From Oribacterium sp. WCC10 (GTDB taxonomy: Bacteria > Bacillota > Clostridia > Lachnospirales > Lachnospiraceae), in assembly GCF_900113415.1 (NCBI RefSeq), contig NZ_FOPH01000010.1, positions 1 through 64,000 of the forward strand: 64,000 nt of DNA, in the 5' to 3' direction. Every line of letters begins with the position of its first letter. Within the stretch, counting starts at the first letter, position 1. The translations under genes and the position numbers were made by a program. A model generated the notes under the pieces. It searched no databases, had not been told where the DNA came from, and saw only the letters and a list, made by a program, of their open reading frames with translations. Positions 53,632-61,761 of this stretch are shown piece by piece.

Positions 53632-54723
53632 ATGATATCAAATCAGGTTTTACAAAGCACAATTGACTCACTCAAGGGCATCACTCGAGTTGATATTGCG
53701 ATTGCTGATATCGATGGCAAGATTCTTGCATCAACGTTTTCAGATGAGCAGTACACTGAGTCCATGGTTTCTTCATTTGCCGATTCACAGGCAGACAGCC
53801 AGGCAGTAGGAGGCTATCAGTTCTTCAAGATCTTCGACGAGCATCAGCTTGAGTATGTTCTCATCGCAAAGGGTGACACCGACGATGTTTACATGGTAGG
53901 TAAACTCGCAGCATTCCAGATTCAGACACTTCTTGTTGCATACAAGGAGAAGTTCGATAAGGATAACTTCATCAAGAATCTCCTTCTCGACAACCTCCTC
54001 CTTGTTGACATTTACAATCGTGCAAAGAAGCTTCACATCGATATCGGTGTTAAGCGTGTCGTTTATATCATCGAGACCGAAAAGGGCACTAACGATTCCG
54101 GCGCTCTTGATGCTCTCAAGACACTTTTTGCCACAAAGACAAAGGATTTCGTTACTGCGGTTGACGAGAAGAATGTCATCGTAGTCAAGGAAGTCAAGCC
54201 AAACGAGACAGCAGAAGAGCTTTATCATGTTGGCGAGACCATCCTTGATATGCTTGAGACAGAAGCTATGATTCAGGCTCGTGTAAGTTTCGGTACAGTT
54301 GTAAACGAAATCAAGGATGTATCAAAGTCATACAAAGAAGCCAAAATGGCTCTTGAAGTTGGCAAGATCTTCTATGAAGACAGAAACATCATCGCATACA
54401 ACCGCCTCGGCATCGGTCGTCTGATCTACCAGCTTCCGCTTCCTCTTTGCAAGATGTTCATCAAGGAGATCTTCACAAGTATTTCCCCTGATGAGTTCGA
54501 TGAGGAAACACTTACAACCATCAACAAGTTCTTTGAGAACAACCTTAACGTTTCCGAGACTTCAAGACAGCTTTACATCCACAGAAACACTCTTGTTTAC
54601 AGACTGGATAAGCTTCAGAGATCAACAGGTCTTGATTTAAGAGTTTTCGATGATGCCATCACTTTCAAGATTGCACTCATGGTAGTTAAATACATGAAGT
54701 ACATGGAGTCTATCGATTATTGA
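53632..54723 (+). CDS. CdaR/PucR-type transcriptional regulator
   Basis: 363 residues. The N-terminal part resembles a sugar-diacid-recognition type sensor (VDIAIADIDGKILAST), the middle (about 130-270) a degenerate GGDEF-like CdaR domain, and the C terminus an HTH_30 helix-turn-helix (NLNVSETSRQLYIHRNTLVYRLDKL). It is likely an activator of carbohydrate genes; the neighbouring MsmK-type ATPase is a plausible target. The start has a TAGGAGC site. Confidence 0.85.
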   Translation: MISNQVLQSTIDSLKGITRVDIAIADIDGKILASTFSDEQYTESMVSSFADSQADSQAVGGYQFFKIFDEHQLEYVLIAKGDTDDVYMVGKLAAFQIQTLLVAYKEKFDKDNFIKNLLLDNLLLVDIYNRAKKLHIDIGVKRVVYIIETEKGTNDSGALDALKTLFATKTKDFVTAVDEKNVIVVKEVKPNETAEELYHVGETILDMLETEAMIQARVSFGTVVNEIKDVSKSYKEAKMALEVGKIFYEDRNIIAYNRLGIGRLIYQLPLPLCKMFIKEIFTSISPDEFDEETLTTINKFFENNLNVSETSRQLYIHRNTLVYRLDKLQRSTGLDLRVFDDAITFKIALMVVKYMKYMESIDY

Positions 54724-54789
54724 TGTGCGGTTCAATGCTTAAGAAAGCACTTTAACCCTTACATCTTTTTAAGAGAATTGAAATATCAA

Positions 54790-54828
54790 AAGTCGGTTAT
54801 TGGTGTTTACACCTTAGCCGGCTTTTTT
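54790..54828 (+). terminator. Terminator of the CdaR-like gene
   Basis: AAGTCGG (54790-54796) pairs with CCGGCTT (54818-54824), with an inner GGTGT/ACACC helix, followed by a T-run. Confidence 0.85.
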
Positions 54829-54848
54829 GTATTATGATACAGTGTCAC

Positions 54849-54898
54849 AAAGTCTATCTTCTGCCTGTGCCTGGACAAAAGCAAAAGATAGACTTTGT
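54849..54898. repeat. 13-bp inverted repeat upstream of ftsE
   Basis: CAAAGTCTATCTT (54849-54861) and AAGATAGACTTTG (54886-54898) pair perfectly over a 24-base loop, 45 bases before the ftsE start. There is no T-run, so it is more likely a regulatory site or leader hairpin than a terminator. Confidence 0.7.
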
Positions 54899-54943
54899 AA
54901 CAAGTCCACACATCATTTCCCATATTAGAAAGACCATTACCTT

Positions 54944-55915
54944 ATGATAAAAATCGAAAATGTCTCCAAGACATATAGCACCGGAGTTGCAGCACTTCGA
55001 AATATAAATCTCACCATACAGGATGGTGAATTCTGCTTCATCGTAGGACGAAGCGGTTCAGGAAAGTCCACACTTGTACGTCTTCTGACCAAGGAACTGG
55101 ATCCTGACGAGGGCAGTATCACAGTAAATGATACCGATCTCGGGAAGCTCCGTCGCCGCCACATCCCCGGCTATCGTCGGCGTCTCGGCGTTGTTTTCCA
55201 GGATTTCAGACTTCTTGAAGACCGGACAGTGTACGAAAACATTGGCTTTGCCCAACTTATCATAGGAAAAACCGATGACGAAATCCGTGAGAACGTCACA
55301 AGGATCATGCATCTCACAGGAATCGACGCCAAGAGAAACTCATATCCGCATCAGTTAAGCGGAGGTGAACAACAAAGAACCGCTATTGCGCGCGCACTGG
55401 TAAATCGTCCTGAGATCCTTATTGCCGATGAGCCCACAGGTAATCTTGACCACGAAAATGCTTCCGAAGTCATGAAACTGCTTGAGCGTATAAACGAACA
55501 GGGCACCACTGTCATTGTAATCACTCATGACCGCGAGATGGTTGCCCGCATGAGGAAGCGCACTGTACGCATTTCTTTCGGACAGATAGTATCAGACGAA
55601 ATATCCGGGGACAGTGACTACTATTTTGACGATCCGCTCCCTGATGACCATGCACAACCTGAACCATCTCATGAATCCGACTCAGAAAGCCCTGAATCTC
55701 CTGTCGAAGAGCCTGTCGAAGATGACACACAGGAATCATCCGGGAAAGCCACTTCTCAAGCAGCCACAGCACCATCAGAAGGTCCGGCACAGGATAATAC
55801 TTCTCTTGAGTGGTCAATGGATGACTGGATTGAAGAAGCACCTGTCAGAAAGCCTTCAAAGGGACTTCGCGGAAATCATCGCCGGCCTCATAAATCCAGA
55901 AAGGAGAATGCATGA
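54944..55915 (+). CDS. ftsE: Cell division ATP-binding protein FtsE, with long C-terminal extension
   Basis: 323 residues; FtsE is usually about 228. The ATPase core has Walker A GRSGSGKST, signature LSGGEQQRT and Walker B ILIADEPTGNLD. After about residue 220 a tail of some 100 residues follows that is acidic and rich in Pro, Ser and Glu and ends in a basic patch. FtsE with FtsX activates peptidoglycan hydrolases at division. The start ATG has only a weak GAAAG site. It overlaps ftsX by four bases. Confidence 0.93.
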   Translation: MIKIENVSKTYSTGVAALRNINLTIQDGEFCFIVGRSGSGKSTLVRLLTKELDPDEGSITVNDTDLGKLRRRHIPGYRRRLGVVFQDFRLLEDRTVYENIGFAQLIIGKTDDEIRENVTRIMHLTGIDAKRNSYPHQLSGGEQQRTAIARALVNRPEILIADEPTGNLDHENASEVMKLLERINEQGTTVIVITHDREMVARMRKRTVRISFGQIVSDEISGDSDYYFDDPLPDDHAQPEPSHESDSESPESPVEEPVEDDTQESSGKATSQAATAPSEGPAQDNTSLEWSMDDWIEEAPVRKPSKGLRGNHRRPHKSRKENA

Positions 55916-56826
55916 TCATGAAAGGAAACGCATGGAGCTACTGCATTCGCTCCGGATTCAAAAACATACTTCACAACAAACTGTTTTCGGCTGCATCAAC
56001 AGCAACTATCGCAGCCTGCATTTTCCTGTTCTGTCTTTTCTTCGCCATCGTCACCAATGTTCAGAGTATGGCAAAGAAAGCAGAGACTACAGTTGGAATC
56101 ACTGTTTTTTTTGATGACGATATAGCTCAGGAACAGGTTGAAGAAATCGGAAAACTCATCTCGGAAAAGCCGGAGATAAAAAGCGCAAACTACACATCGG
56201 CTGACGATGCATGGAACGAATTCAAGTCGGATTATTTTAACAACAATGAACTTATGGCTCAGGCATTTGCAGAAGATAATCCTCTTTCCGGATCCCAGAG
56301 TTACGAGATATTCTTAAACAATATCCGGGACCAGCAAAGTATAGTTGACTGGCTTTACAGCCTTGACGGCGTAAGACAGGTGAACTATTCCAATGCTGCC
56401 GTAAAGGGCCTAAGTTCCCTGAACCGCATCATTTCATCACTTAGTGCCGTGATAATAAGTGTTCTTCTGGCAGTTTCCGTTTTTCTGATCTCCAATACCA
56501 TTTCTGTTGCAGCTCAGTTCCGCCGCAGAGAAAATGAGATCATGAAGATAATAGGTGCCACAAACTTCATGATACGACTTCCTTTCCTTGTTGAAGGAGT
56601 TGTGCTTGGATTTACCGGTGCAGCCATTCCTCTTATCGGAATATATCTTATTTATGAGAAGGCAGTGACTTACGTTAACGAGCGCTTCGTCAGCATCAGT
56701 ACACTTTTCTCACCCATACCCATAGCCTCGATCTTTCCTGCCATGATTGCCGTAGCGATGGGACTCGGCGTCGGCGTGGGATTTGTCGTATCATTCTTCA
56801 CCATAAGAAAGTCATTGAAAGTCTGA
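55912..56826 (+). CDS. ftsX: Cell division protein FtsX
   Basis: 304-residue membrane protein with four membrane segments: one near residues 25-45, then an extracytoplasmic domain to about 175, and three more in the last third. The FRRRENEIMKIIGATNFMIRLPF motif is typical. It transmits ATPase action of FtsE to an external hydrolase, most likely the next gene. The ATG at 55912 has an AAAGGAG site and overlaps the ftsE stop. Confidence 0.94.
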   Translation: MIMKGNAWSYCIRSGFKNILHNKLFSAASTATIAACIFLFCLFFAIVTNVQSMAKKAETTVGITVFFDDDIAQEQVEEIGKLISEKPEIKSANYTSADDAWNEFKSDYFNNNELMAQAFAEDNPLSGSQSYEIFLNNIRDQQSIVDWLYSLDGVRQVNYSNAAVKGLSSLNRIISSLSAVIISVLLAVSVFLISNTISVAAQFRRRENEIMKIIGATNFMIRLPFLVEGVVLGFTGAAIPLIGIYLIYEKAVTYVNERFVSISTLFSPIPIASIFPAMIAVAMGLGVGVGFVVSFFTIRKSLKV

Positions 56827-56828
56827 AT

Positions 56829-58082
56829 ATGAAACATAAACGATATAAGAGAATAATACTTAAGATGACGGCATTGATGCTGACCATCACCCTGACCTCT
56901 GTTCCGGGCTTTTCGGCGGAGAAGGAGAAGCAATCCATAAATTCGTCAAAACAGAAAATAGACGAAAACAAGGAAAAAATAGACGCTCTTGCAGAAGAGC
57001 AGAAAAAGGTCAACAAAAAGATTGACGAACTCAAAGAGCTTAAGGCAGATACCGCTTCCTACATCACAGCTCTCGACAAAAATATGACGGAGATCACCAA
57101 CGAACTTATAGCCGTCAATGCCTCAATCGCTCAAAAACAGCTGGATATCCAGTTCACTCAGGAACAGCTTGCCGCCGCAACACAGACTGCATCAGACCAG
57201 TATGCCAGCATGAAACTTCGCATCAAATTCATGTACGAAAAAGGTGATACCAATTTCATTGACATGATACTGAATGCCACAAGCTGGTCAGATCTTCTGA
57301 ACAAAGCCGAATACATTCACAAGATAACAAAATACGATCGCACCAAGCTCAGCGAATTCGAAGAAACAAAGCAGCTTGTAACCGACACACAGACCCAGCT
57401 TCAGGCAGAGAATGCCCAGCTGGCCGATCTTCAGGCTCAGGAGCTGGCAAAACAGCAGAGTATTCAGGCACTTCTCGACCAGAAAACAGCAGAACTCACT
57501 GCCTACAACAGGAAGATTTCAAAAGCCCAGAGCGAAATAGCAGAGCAGCAGGATAAGATCGATGATCTAAATGCCGACATTCGTGCTCAGGAAGCCAATA
57601 TCGAGGCCATGGAACGTGAGATTGAAAGGCAGGAGGAAGAAGCCCGCAAAAAAGCAAAGGAATCCGGCTCTTCACAGAAAACCCGGACCATGACCGGCGG
57701 TTTCACCTGGCCCGTTCCTTCAAGCAGCAGAATTTCCAGTGAATTCGGTTCAAGAGAATCACCCACCGAGGGTGCCAGCACCTATCACAAGGGTATAGAC
57801 ATTGCCGCTTCCACCGGCTCCAATGTCATCGCAGCTGCAGGTGGAAAGGTGGTTATCGCAACTTATTCCGCAAGTGCCGGCAACTACATTATGATAAGCC
57901 ACGGCAGCAGCACTTATACCGTTTACATGCATATGTCAAAGCTTAATGTCTCGGAAGGTGACGAAGTTTCTCAGGGCGATGTCATCGGAGCTGTAGGTTC
58001 AACAGGCTATTCGACCGGTCCACACCTTCACTTCGGAATCAGAAAAGACGGAACTTATGTGAATCCGGGCAATTATTTATAA
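56829..58082 (+). CDS. Murein hydrolase activator / M23 peptidase with coiled coil (EnvC/PcsB-like)
   Basis: 417 residues: a signal peptide (about 1-30), a long coiled coil of about 240 residues, and a C-terminal M23 (LytM) domain. The zinc ligands look intact, His and Asp in HKGIDIA near residue 320 and HLHFG near residue 400, so it may be an active endopeptidase. The start lies two bases after the ftsX stop with no clear ribosome site, so it is probably translationally coupled. Coiled coil plus M23 directly after ftsEX is the classic partner arrangement. Confidence 0.92.
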   Translation: MKHKRYKRIILKMTALMLTITLTSVPGFSAEKEKQSINSSKQKIDENKEKIDALAEEQKKVNKKIDELKELKADTASYITALDKNMTEITNELIAVNASIAQKQLDIQFTQEQLAAATQTASDQYASMKLRIKFMYEKGDTNFIDMILNATSWSDLLNKAEYIHKITKYDRTKLSEFEETKQLVTDTQTQLQAENAQLADLQAQELAKQQSIQALLDQKTAELTAYNRKISKAQSEIAEQQDKIDDLNADIRAQEANIEAMEREIERQEEEARKKAKESGSSQKTRTMTGGFTWPVPSSSRISSEFGSRESPTEGASTYHKGIDIAASTGSNVIAAAGGKVVIATYSASAGNYIMISHGSSTYTVYMHMSKLNVSEGDEVSQGDVIGAVGSTGYSTGPHLHFGIRKDGTYVNPGNYL

Positions 58083-58094
58083 GCATTTTGACCA

Positions 58095-58124
58095 TTGCAT
58101 CCCATAAAAGATCCAACATATAAT
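58095..58124 (+). promoter_or_regulatory. Promoter directly before the S41 protease start codon
   Basis: TTGCAT (58095-58100), an 18-base spacer and TATAAT (58119-58124). The ATG at 58131 begins seven bases after the -10, so transcription would start at or near the A of the ATG. Confidence 0.5.
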
Positions 58125-58130
58125 GATATC

Positions 58131-59615
58131 ATGGAAAATAACGATATAAATCCAACTGAAACAAACGAAAAAGTAAACAGCAAACCTAAGAAGCCGCTAT
58201 TTGGTAATTTTGATTTCGTTTACGGTTTTATCCTGGGACTCATCATCATGTTTGTCATAGGAGGAAGTACATTCTATGTATATTTCTTTGGGTTCCCGCC
58301 GTTCATTAACGATTACATAATTCACCACGGCACGGGAAATGCATCCATGTCCCTTGCAAGCATTTCTGAACTGGAAGCGGGAGATAACGGACATACTGCA
58401 GAAAACGGTGCCGCAGGAGAGGCAGATTCCGTATCAGAACAGACTGCAGGTTCTCTCAAAATGGCTGCAGTAACAAGAAAGCTTGGCATACTTCAGACTC
58501 TCATCGATCAGAACTACCTCTTCCCGGAAGATGCCGATAAGGCTGCAACCTATATCTACAAGGGTTTCCTTGCATCCCTGACGGACGAGGATCCGTATGC
58601 ACACTACTATAGTGCAGAAGAGATGAACGAGCGAAAGTCTCAGCAAAACGGAACCTACTATGGTATAGGCGCCGGTGTTCACCAGCTTGAAGATACCAAT
58701 GAGATACTGGTCATCAATATCTATCCCGGAAGTCCTGCAGAAACTGCAGGCATGCAGATCGGGGATGTCCTGTACAAGATCAATGGCATTGACGTGTCAG
58801 ATATGACACTGTCCTATGTTGTGGAGAATCTGATTCAGGGCGATCTGGGAACTTCCTTTGAGTGCGTCGTCAAACGTGACGGCAAAGAAGTGACCATGCG
58901 TATCACAAGAGCTGACGTCGAGATTCCTCGCGTGGCCTACGGAACTCTTTCAGAATTCGGAATCAATGCGACACACGCCGACGAGATAGGATATATCTCA
59001 TTCGCCAATTTCTACTCAGCAGAGGGCAAGCAGACAAAAGCTGCGCTTGATGACCTGATAAACAATGCTCACATCAGTTCACTTATCATTGACCTGAGAG
59101 GCAATCCGGGCGGAGATATCGAAGTTGCGGCATCTCTTCTTGACTATATTCTTCCTGACGATCTGACTAACTTCACAGACGGAAAGAGTGAATTCCAGCA
59201 GGGCAAGACATTGTTCGCATACACAAGGAACAAGTTAGGAAAGGGACAGGAGTGGTATGCAGGTGACGGTCACGAGATCAACATTCCTATCGTCATACTT
59301 CAGAATCAGAATTCCGCTTCTGCATCAGAGCTTTTCTCAGGATGCCTTCAGGATTACGGTGTAGCGACGGTTGTTGGAACACAGTCTTACGGTAAGGGAA
59401 TAGTCCAGAGCATCACTACTTTGCAGGACGGTTCTGCCGTTGAGTTCACAACCCATTACTATTACATTCCTTCCGGTCTCAACATTCACAAGATCGGCAT
59501 CACACCGGATGTCACAGTAGAGATGGGAGAGACTGCGGATGAATATATGGTTTCTCTCAATGACGACGTTCAGCTTCAGAAGGCTGTATCGATTCTGGAT
59601 GGAGAAGTTCATTAA
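58131..59615 (+). CDS. Carboxyl-terminal processing protease (S41 family)
   Basis: 494 residues with one N-terminal membrane anchor (about 28-50), a linker, a PDZ domain (about 185-270, with YPGSPAETAGMQIGD) and an S41 protease domain. The catalytic Ser lies in NSASASE near residue 395 and the Lys in SYGKGIVQS about 25 residues later. It acts outside the membrane, possibly on the division hydrolases encoded upstream. I chose the ATG at 58131; no ribosome site precedes it. A TTG at 58095 is open in frame but also lacks one. Confidence 0.9.
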   Translation: MENNDINPTETNEKVNSKPKKPLFGNFDFVYGFILGLIIMFVIGGSTFYVYFFGFPPFINDYIIHHGTGNASMSLASISELEAGDNGHTAENGAAGEADSVSEQTAGSLKMAAVTRKLGILQTLIDQNYLFPEDADKAATYIYKGFLASLTDEDPYAHYYSAEEMNERKSQQNGTYYGIGAGVHQLEDTNEILVINIYPGSPAETAGMQIGDVLYKINGIDVSDMTLSYVVENLIQGDLGTSFECVVKRDGKEVTMRITRADVEIPRVAYGTLSEFGINATHADEIGYISFANFYSAEGKQTKAALDDLINNAHISSLIIDLRGNPGGDIEVAASLLDYILPDDLTNFTDGKSEFQQGKTLFAYTRNKLGKGQEWYAGDGHEINIPIVILQNQNSASASELFSGCLQDYGVATVVGTQSYGKGIVQSITTLQDGSAVEFTTHYYYIPSGLNIHKIGITPDVTVEMGETADEYMVSLNDDVQLQKAVSILDGEVH

Positions 59616-59750
59616 TATAAGACACTGTACGGATTATCAGAGACATGCGGTTTGAAATCCGCAAAACCGGAGCAGAAGAAAACAGCATTTTTAAAGGAGT
59701 GTCAAATCATTGCGCAAGCTATTGATTTGGCACTTTCATCTATTATATTA

Positions 59751-59801
59751 TGATGATGCTGAGCACATTACACCCAAATGTGTACGTGCTCAGCATCATC
59801 A
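59751..59801. promoter_or_regulatory. 16-bp inverted repeat upstream of ispF
   Basis: The arms 59751-59766 (TGATGATGCTGAGCAC) and 59786-59801 pair perfectly, with an inner ACAC/GTGT pairing in the loop. It ends 32 bases before the ispF start, with no T-run. Confidence 0.7.
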
Positions 59802-59833
59802 GTGAGTGTAAAAAGTGAAACGGAGGATTTTAT

Positions 59834-60301
59834 ATGAGAATAGGTACCGGCTACGACGTACACAAATTAGTTCCGAATCGCAAGCTTATCCTTGGCGGCG
59901 TCACAGTTCCTTATGAGCTTGGCCTTGACGGACACAGTGATGCAGATGTCATCACTCATGCCATCATGGATGCGCTTTTAGGAGCAGCAGCTCTTGGTGA
60001 TATAGGGCAGCATTTCCCTGACAATGACCCGAAGTATGAAGGGGCAGACTCCATCAGACTTTTACAGGAAGTCGGCAGGATACTTGCGAAAGAAGGCTAT
60101 ACGATCGGCAATATCGATTCTACCATCATCGCTCAGAAGCCAAAGCTTATGAATTATCTTCCTGAGATGAGGAAAAATGTTGCTAACGCTTTGGGACTTG
60201 AACTCAATCAGGTATCCATAAAAGCCACAACAGAAGAGCACCTCGGCTTCACAGGAAGAGGTGAAGGAATCAGCTCTCAGGCCGTAGCATTACTGAACTG
60301 A
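59834..60301 (+). CDS. ispF: 2-C-methyl-D-erythritol 2,4-cyclodiphosphate synthase
   Basis: 155-residue cytoplasmic enzyme of the MEP isoprenoid pathway. The metal-binding GTGYDVHKL and [12 protein letters not shown] motifs and the C-terminal [15 protein letters not shown] are all present. The start has a CGGAGGA site. No other MEP-pathway gene is nearby. Confidence 0.97.
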   Translation: MRIGTGYDVHKLVPNRKLILGGVTVPYELGLDGHSDADVITHAIMDALLGAAALGDIGQHFPDNDPKYEGADSIRLLQEVGRILAKEGYTIGNIDSTIIAQKPKLMNYLPEMRKNVANALGLELNQVSIKATTEEHLGFTGRGEGISSQAVALLN

Positions 60302-60416
60302 AAAAAAGCGAAAATTTCGAACAGTGACATTTTCGTAACAATATAGCCGGTGATTGAGTTCTGGTCAGAACCAAAGGACATCAATTAAAAAACGTTAAGC
60401 TAAGGCTTAAAAAATC

Positions 60417-60543
60417 AAAACAGCTCCTCTTAGAATCACTTGGATATTTTTCCTTGATTCCTTCGGCAATTCTGAGTTTTCCTCAGGAAAACTCAGAAAC
60501 TGCCGAGGACCTAGTGGTTCATAGGGGAGCTGTTTTAGATTTT
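60417..60543. terminator. Large bidirectional terminator-like hairpin between ispF and the DAG-kinase gene
   Basis: Outer arms AAAACAGCTCC (60417-60427) and GGAGCTGTTTT (60526-60536) enclose an inner perfect hairpin CTGAGTTTTCC-TCA-GGAAAACTCAG (60472-60496) with CGGCA/TGCCG around it. T-rich tracts lie outside on both strands. The genes on either side are convergent, so it can stop both. A short TTAAGC/GCTTAA hairpin precedes it at 60395-60410. Confidence 0.75.
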
Positions 60544-60654
60544 TTTGTCGAAGCGCCTCGTTTTTTAATCGATACCCTCTGGTTCAAACTTACTCAATCA
60601 CCGGCTGAACGATCATACATTTTCTTTTTTTATTTCTTCAGTTCAATACTAAAA

Positions 60655-61587
60655 TCACAGTCTCAGTTTAAGCTTCTTCGGAATGCAATTAAGCGTGAAA
60701 TCGCTCTGCTTACCGGCCGACTCCCCATCCACATGAACCGGCAACGGCTTGTTGGTATGAACCTCGATCTCACGACATCTGTAGAGATGCACTCCGGTTC
60801 TCGTCACATGCTGCCCGTAAACACTGGAAAACATGATCCACAGAAGACGCCACTTGTGTCTGGTGCTGACGATGCATACATCAAGACATCCATCTTCACC
60901 ACTGGCATCCGGACAAACCTTGTAACCACCTTCATAAGGATGAACATGAGCGGATATGAAGAGAATGTTGTTGAATTCGTGTTTTTTCTCCCCGTCAAGC
61001 ACCACATATCCTTTGGTAGGCTTAACTTTAAAGAACTCCCTCATGAATGTCTTTATATATAAAAGTTTTCTAAGCTGAAAAAAGCGTCTGCTCCGCTTAC
61101 CTGATCTGCACTTTGCATCATACAGATCGTTAAAAATCGCTGCATCGATTCCCGCTCCGGAACTGATGGCAAATCTTCGATTCATGGATGGGCAGTTCAA
61201 AACACCATAATCCAGAAGTATCTCATCCGAATCGGTAAAAAGTCTTTTCAACTGCGCTTTCAGGTTGTACTTTCTACGGAATGAACGGGCGATATCATTG
61301 TCAGTTTTTGTAGGAATATATGCGATGGATATCCTGTTGCTATCCATATTGATACCATCAACTACTTCGTTAAGGGTTCCTTCACCCCCGATAACTGTGA
61401 TGGTCTTTGCGTCCTGACATTTCAAAGATAATTGATGAGCAAATTCCCTCGCGTCTCCGCTTTTCTCAGTGATATATGCTTCAAAGTTCGATGCGTTTTT
61501 TGTTTTGTTCAAATGTCTGAGAACCTTATCCCAGATCTTGCGTCCACGGCCATTGGACGACTGCGGATTTACGATGAAATAATACAT
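60655..61587 (-). CDS. Diacylglycerol kinase-like lipid kinase (DAGKc family)
   Basis: 310-residue cytoplasmic protein. The N-terminal FIVNPQSSNGRG and the ATP loop VIGGEGTLNEV place it in the DAGKc/YegS-like family, as does the C-terminal DGE near the end (HVDGES). Two family signatures are altered: the usual GGDGT reads GGEGT, and the GTGNDFAR motif reads KTDNDIAR. It may use a different lipid or be less active. The start ATG has a TTGGAGG site. It is the only minus-strand gene besides the diguanylate cyclase. Confidence 0.8.
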   Translation of the reverse strand: MYYFIVNPQSSNGRGRKIWDKVLRHLNKTKNASNFEAYITEKSGDAREFAHQLSLKCQDAKTITVIGGEGTLNEVVDGINMDSNRISIAYIPTKTDNDIARSFRRKYNLKAQLKRLFTDSDEILLDYGVLNCPSMNRRFAISSGAGIDAAIFNDLYDAKCRSGKRSRRFFQLRKLLYIKTFMREFFKVKPTKGYVVLDGEKKHEFNNILFISAHVHPYEGGYKVCPDASGEDGCLDVCIVSTRHKWRLLWIMFSSVYGQHVTRTGVHLYRCREIEVHTNKPLPVHVDGESAGKQSDFTLNCIPKKLKLRL

Positions 61588-61689
61588 TTAACCTCCAAGT
61601 TTCAACAAACAGAGTATAGCATCAAAAATTCTTTTTATTTCTAAAAAGACTGTTAAATATGTCAGAATTAATATCTTCTTAGACACAAA

Positions 61690-61718
61690 TTGAACACAGA
61701 ATATAAGTATGATACAAA
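61690..61718 (+). promoter_or_regulatory. Promoter of htrA
   Basis: TTGAAC (61690-61695), a 17-base spacer and TACAAA (61713-61718), 43 bases before the start codon. Confidence 0.6.
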
Positions 61719-61761
61719 CATAGCGTTATTATTGGATTTAGTTTCAGGAGGGTTAGCGAGA

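Noticed and set aside
60454-61062. 202-codon plus-strand open frame after ispF
   Set aside because: It overlaps the large hairpin and is antisense to the DAG-kinase-like gene, which has a clear start, ribosome site and family motifs.
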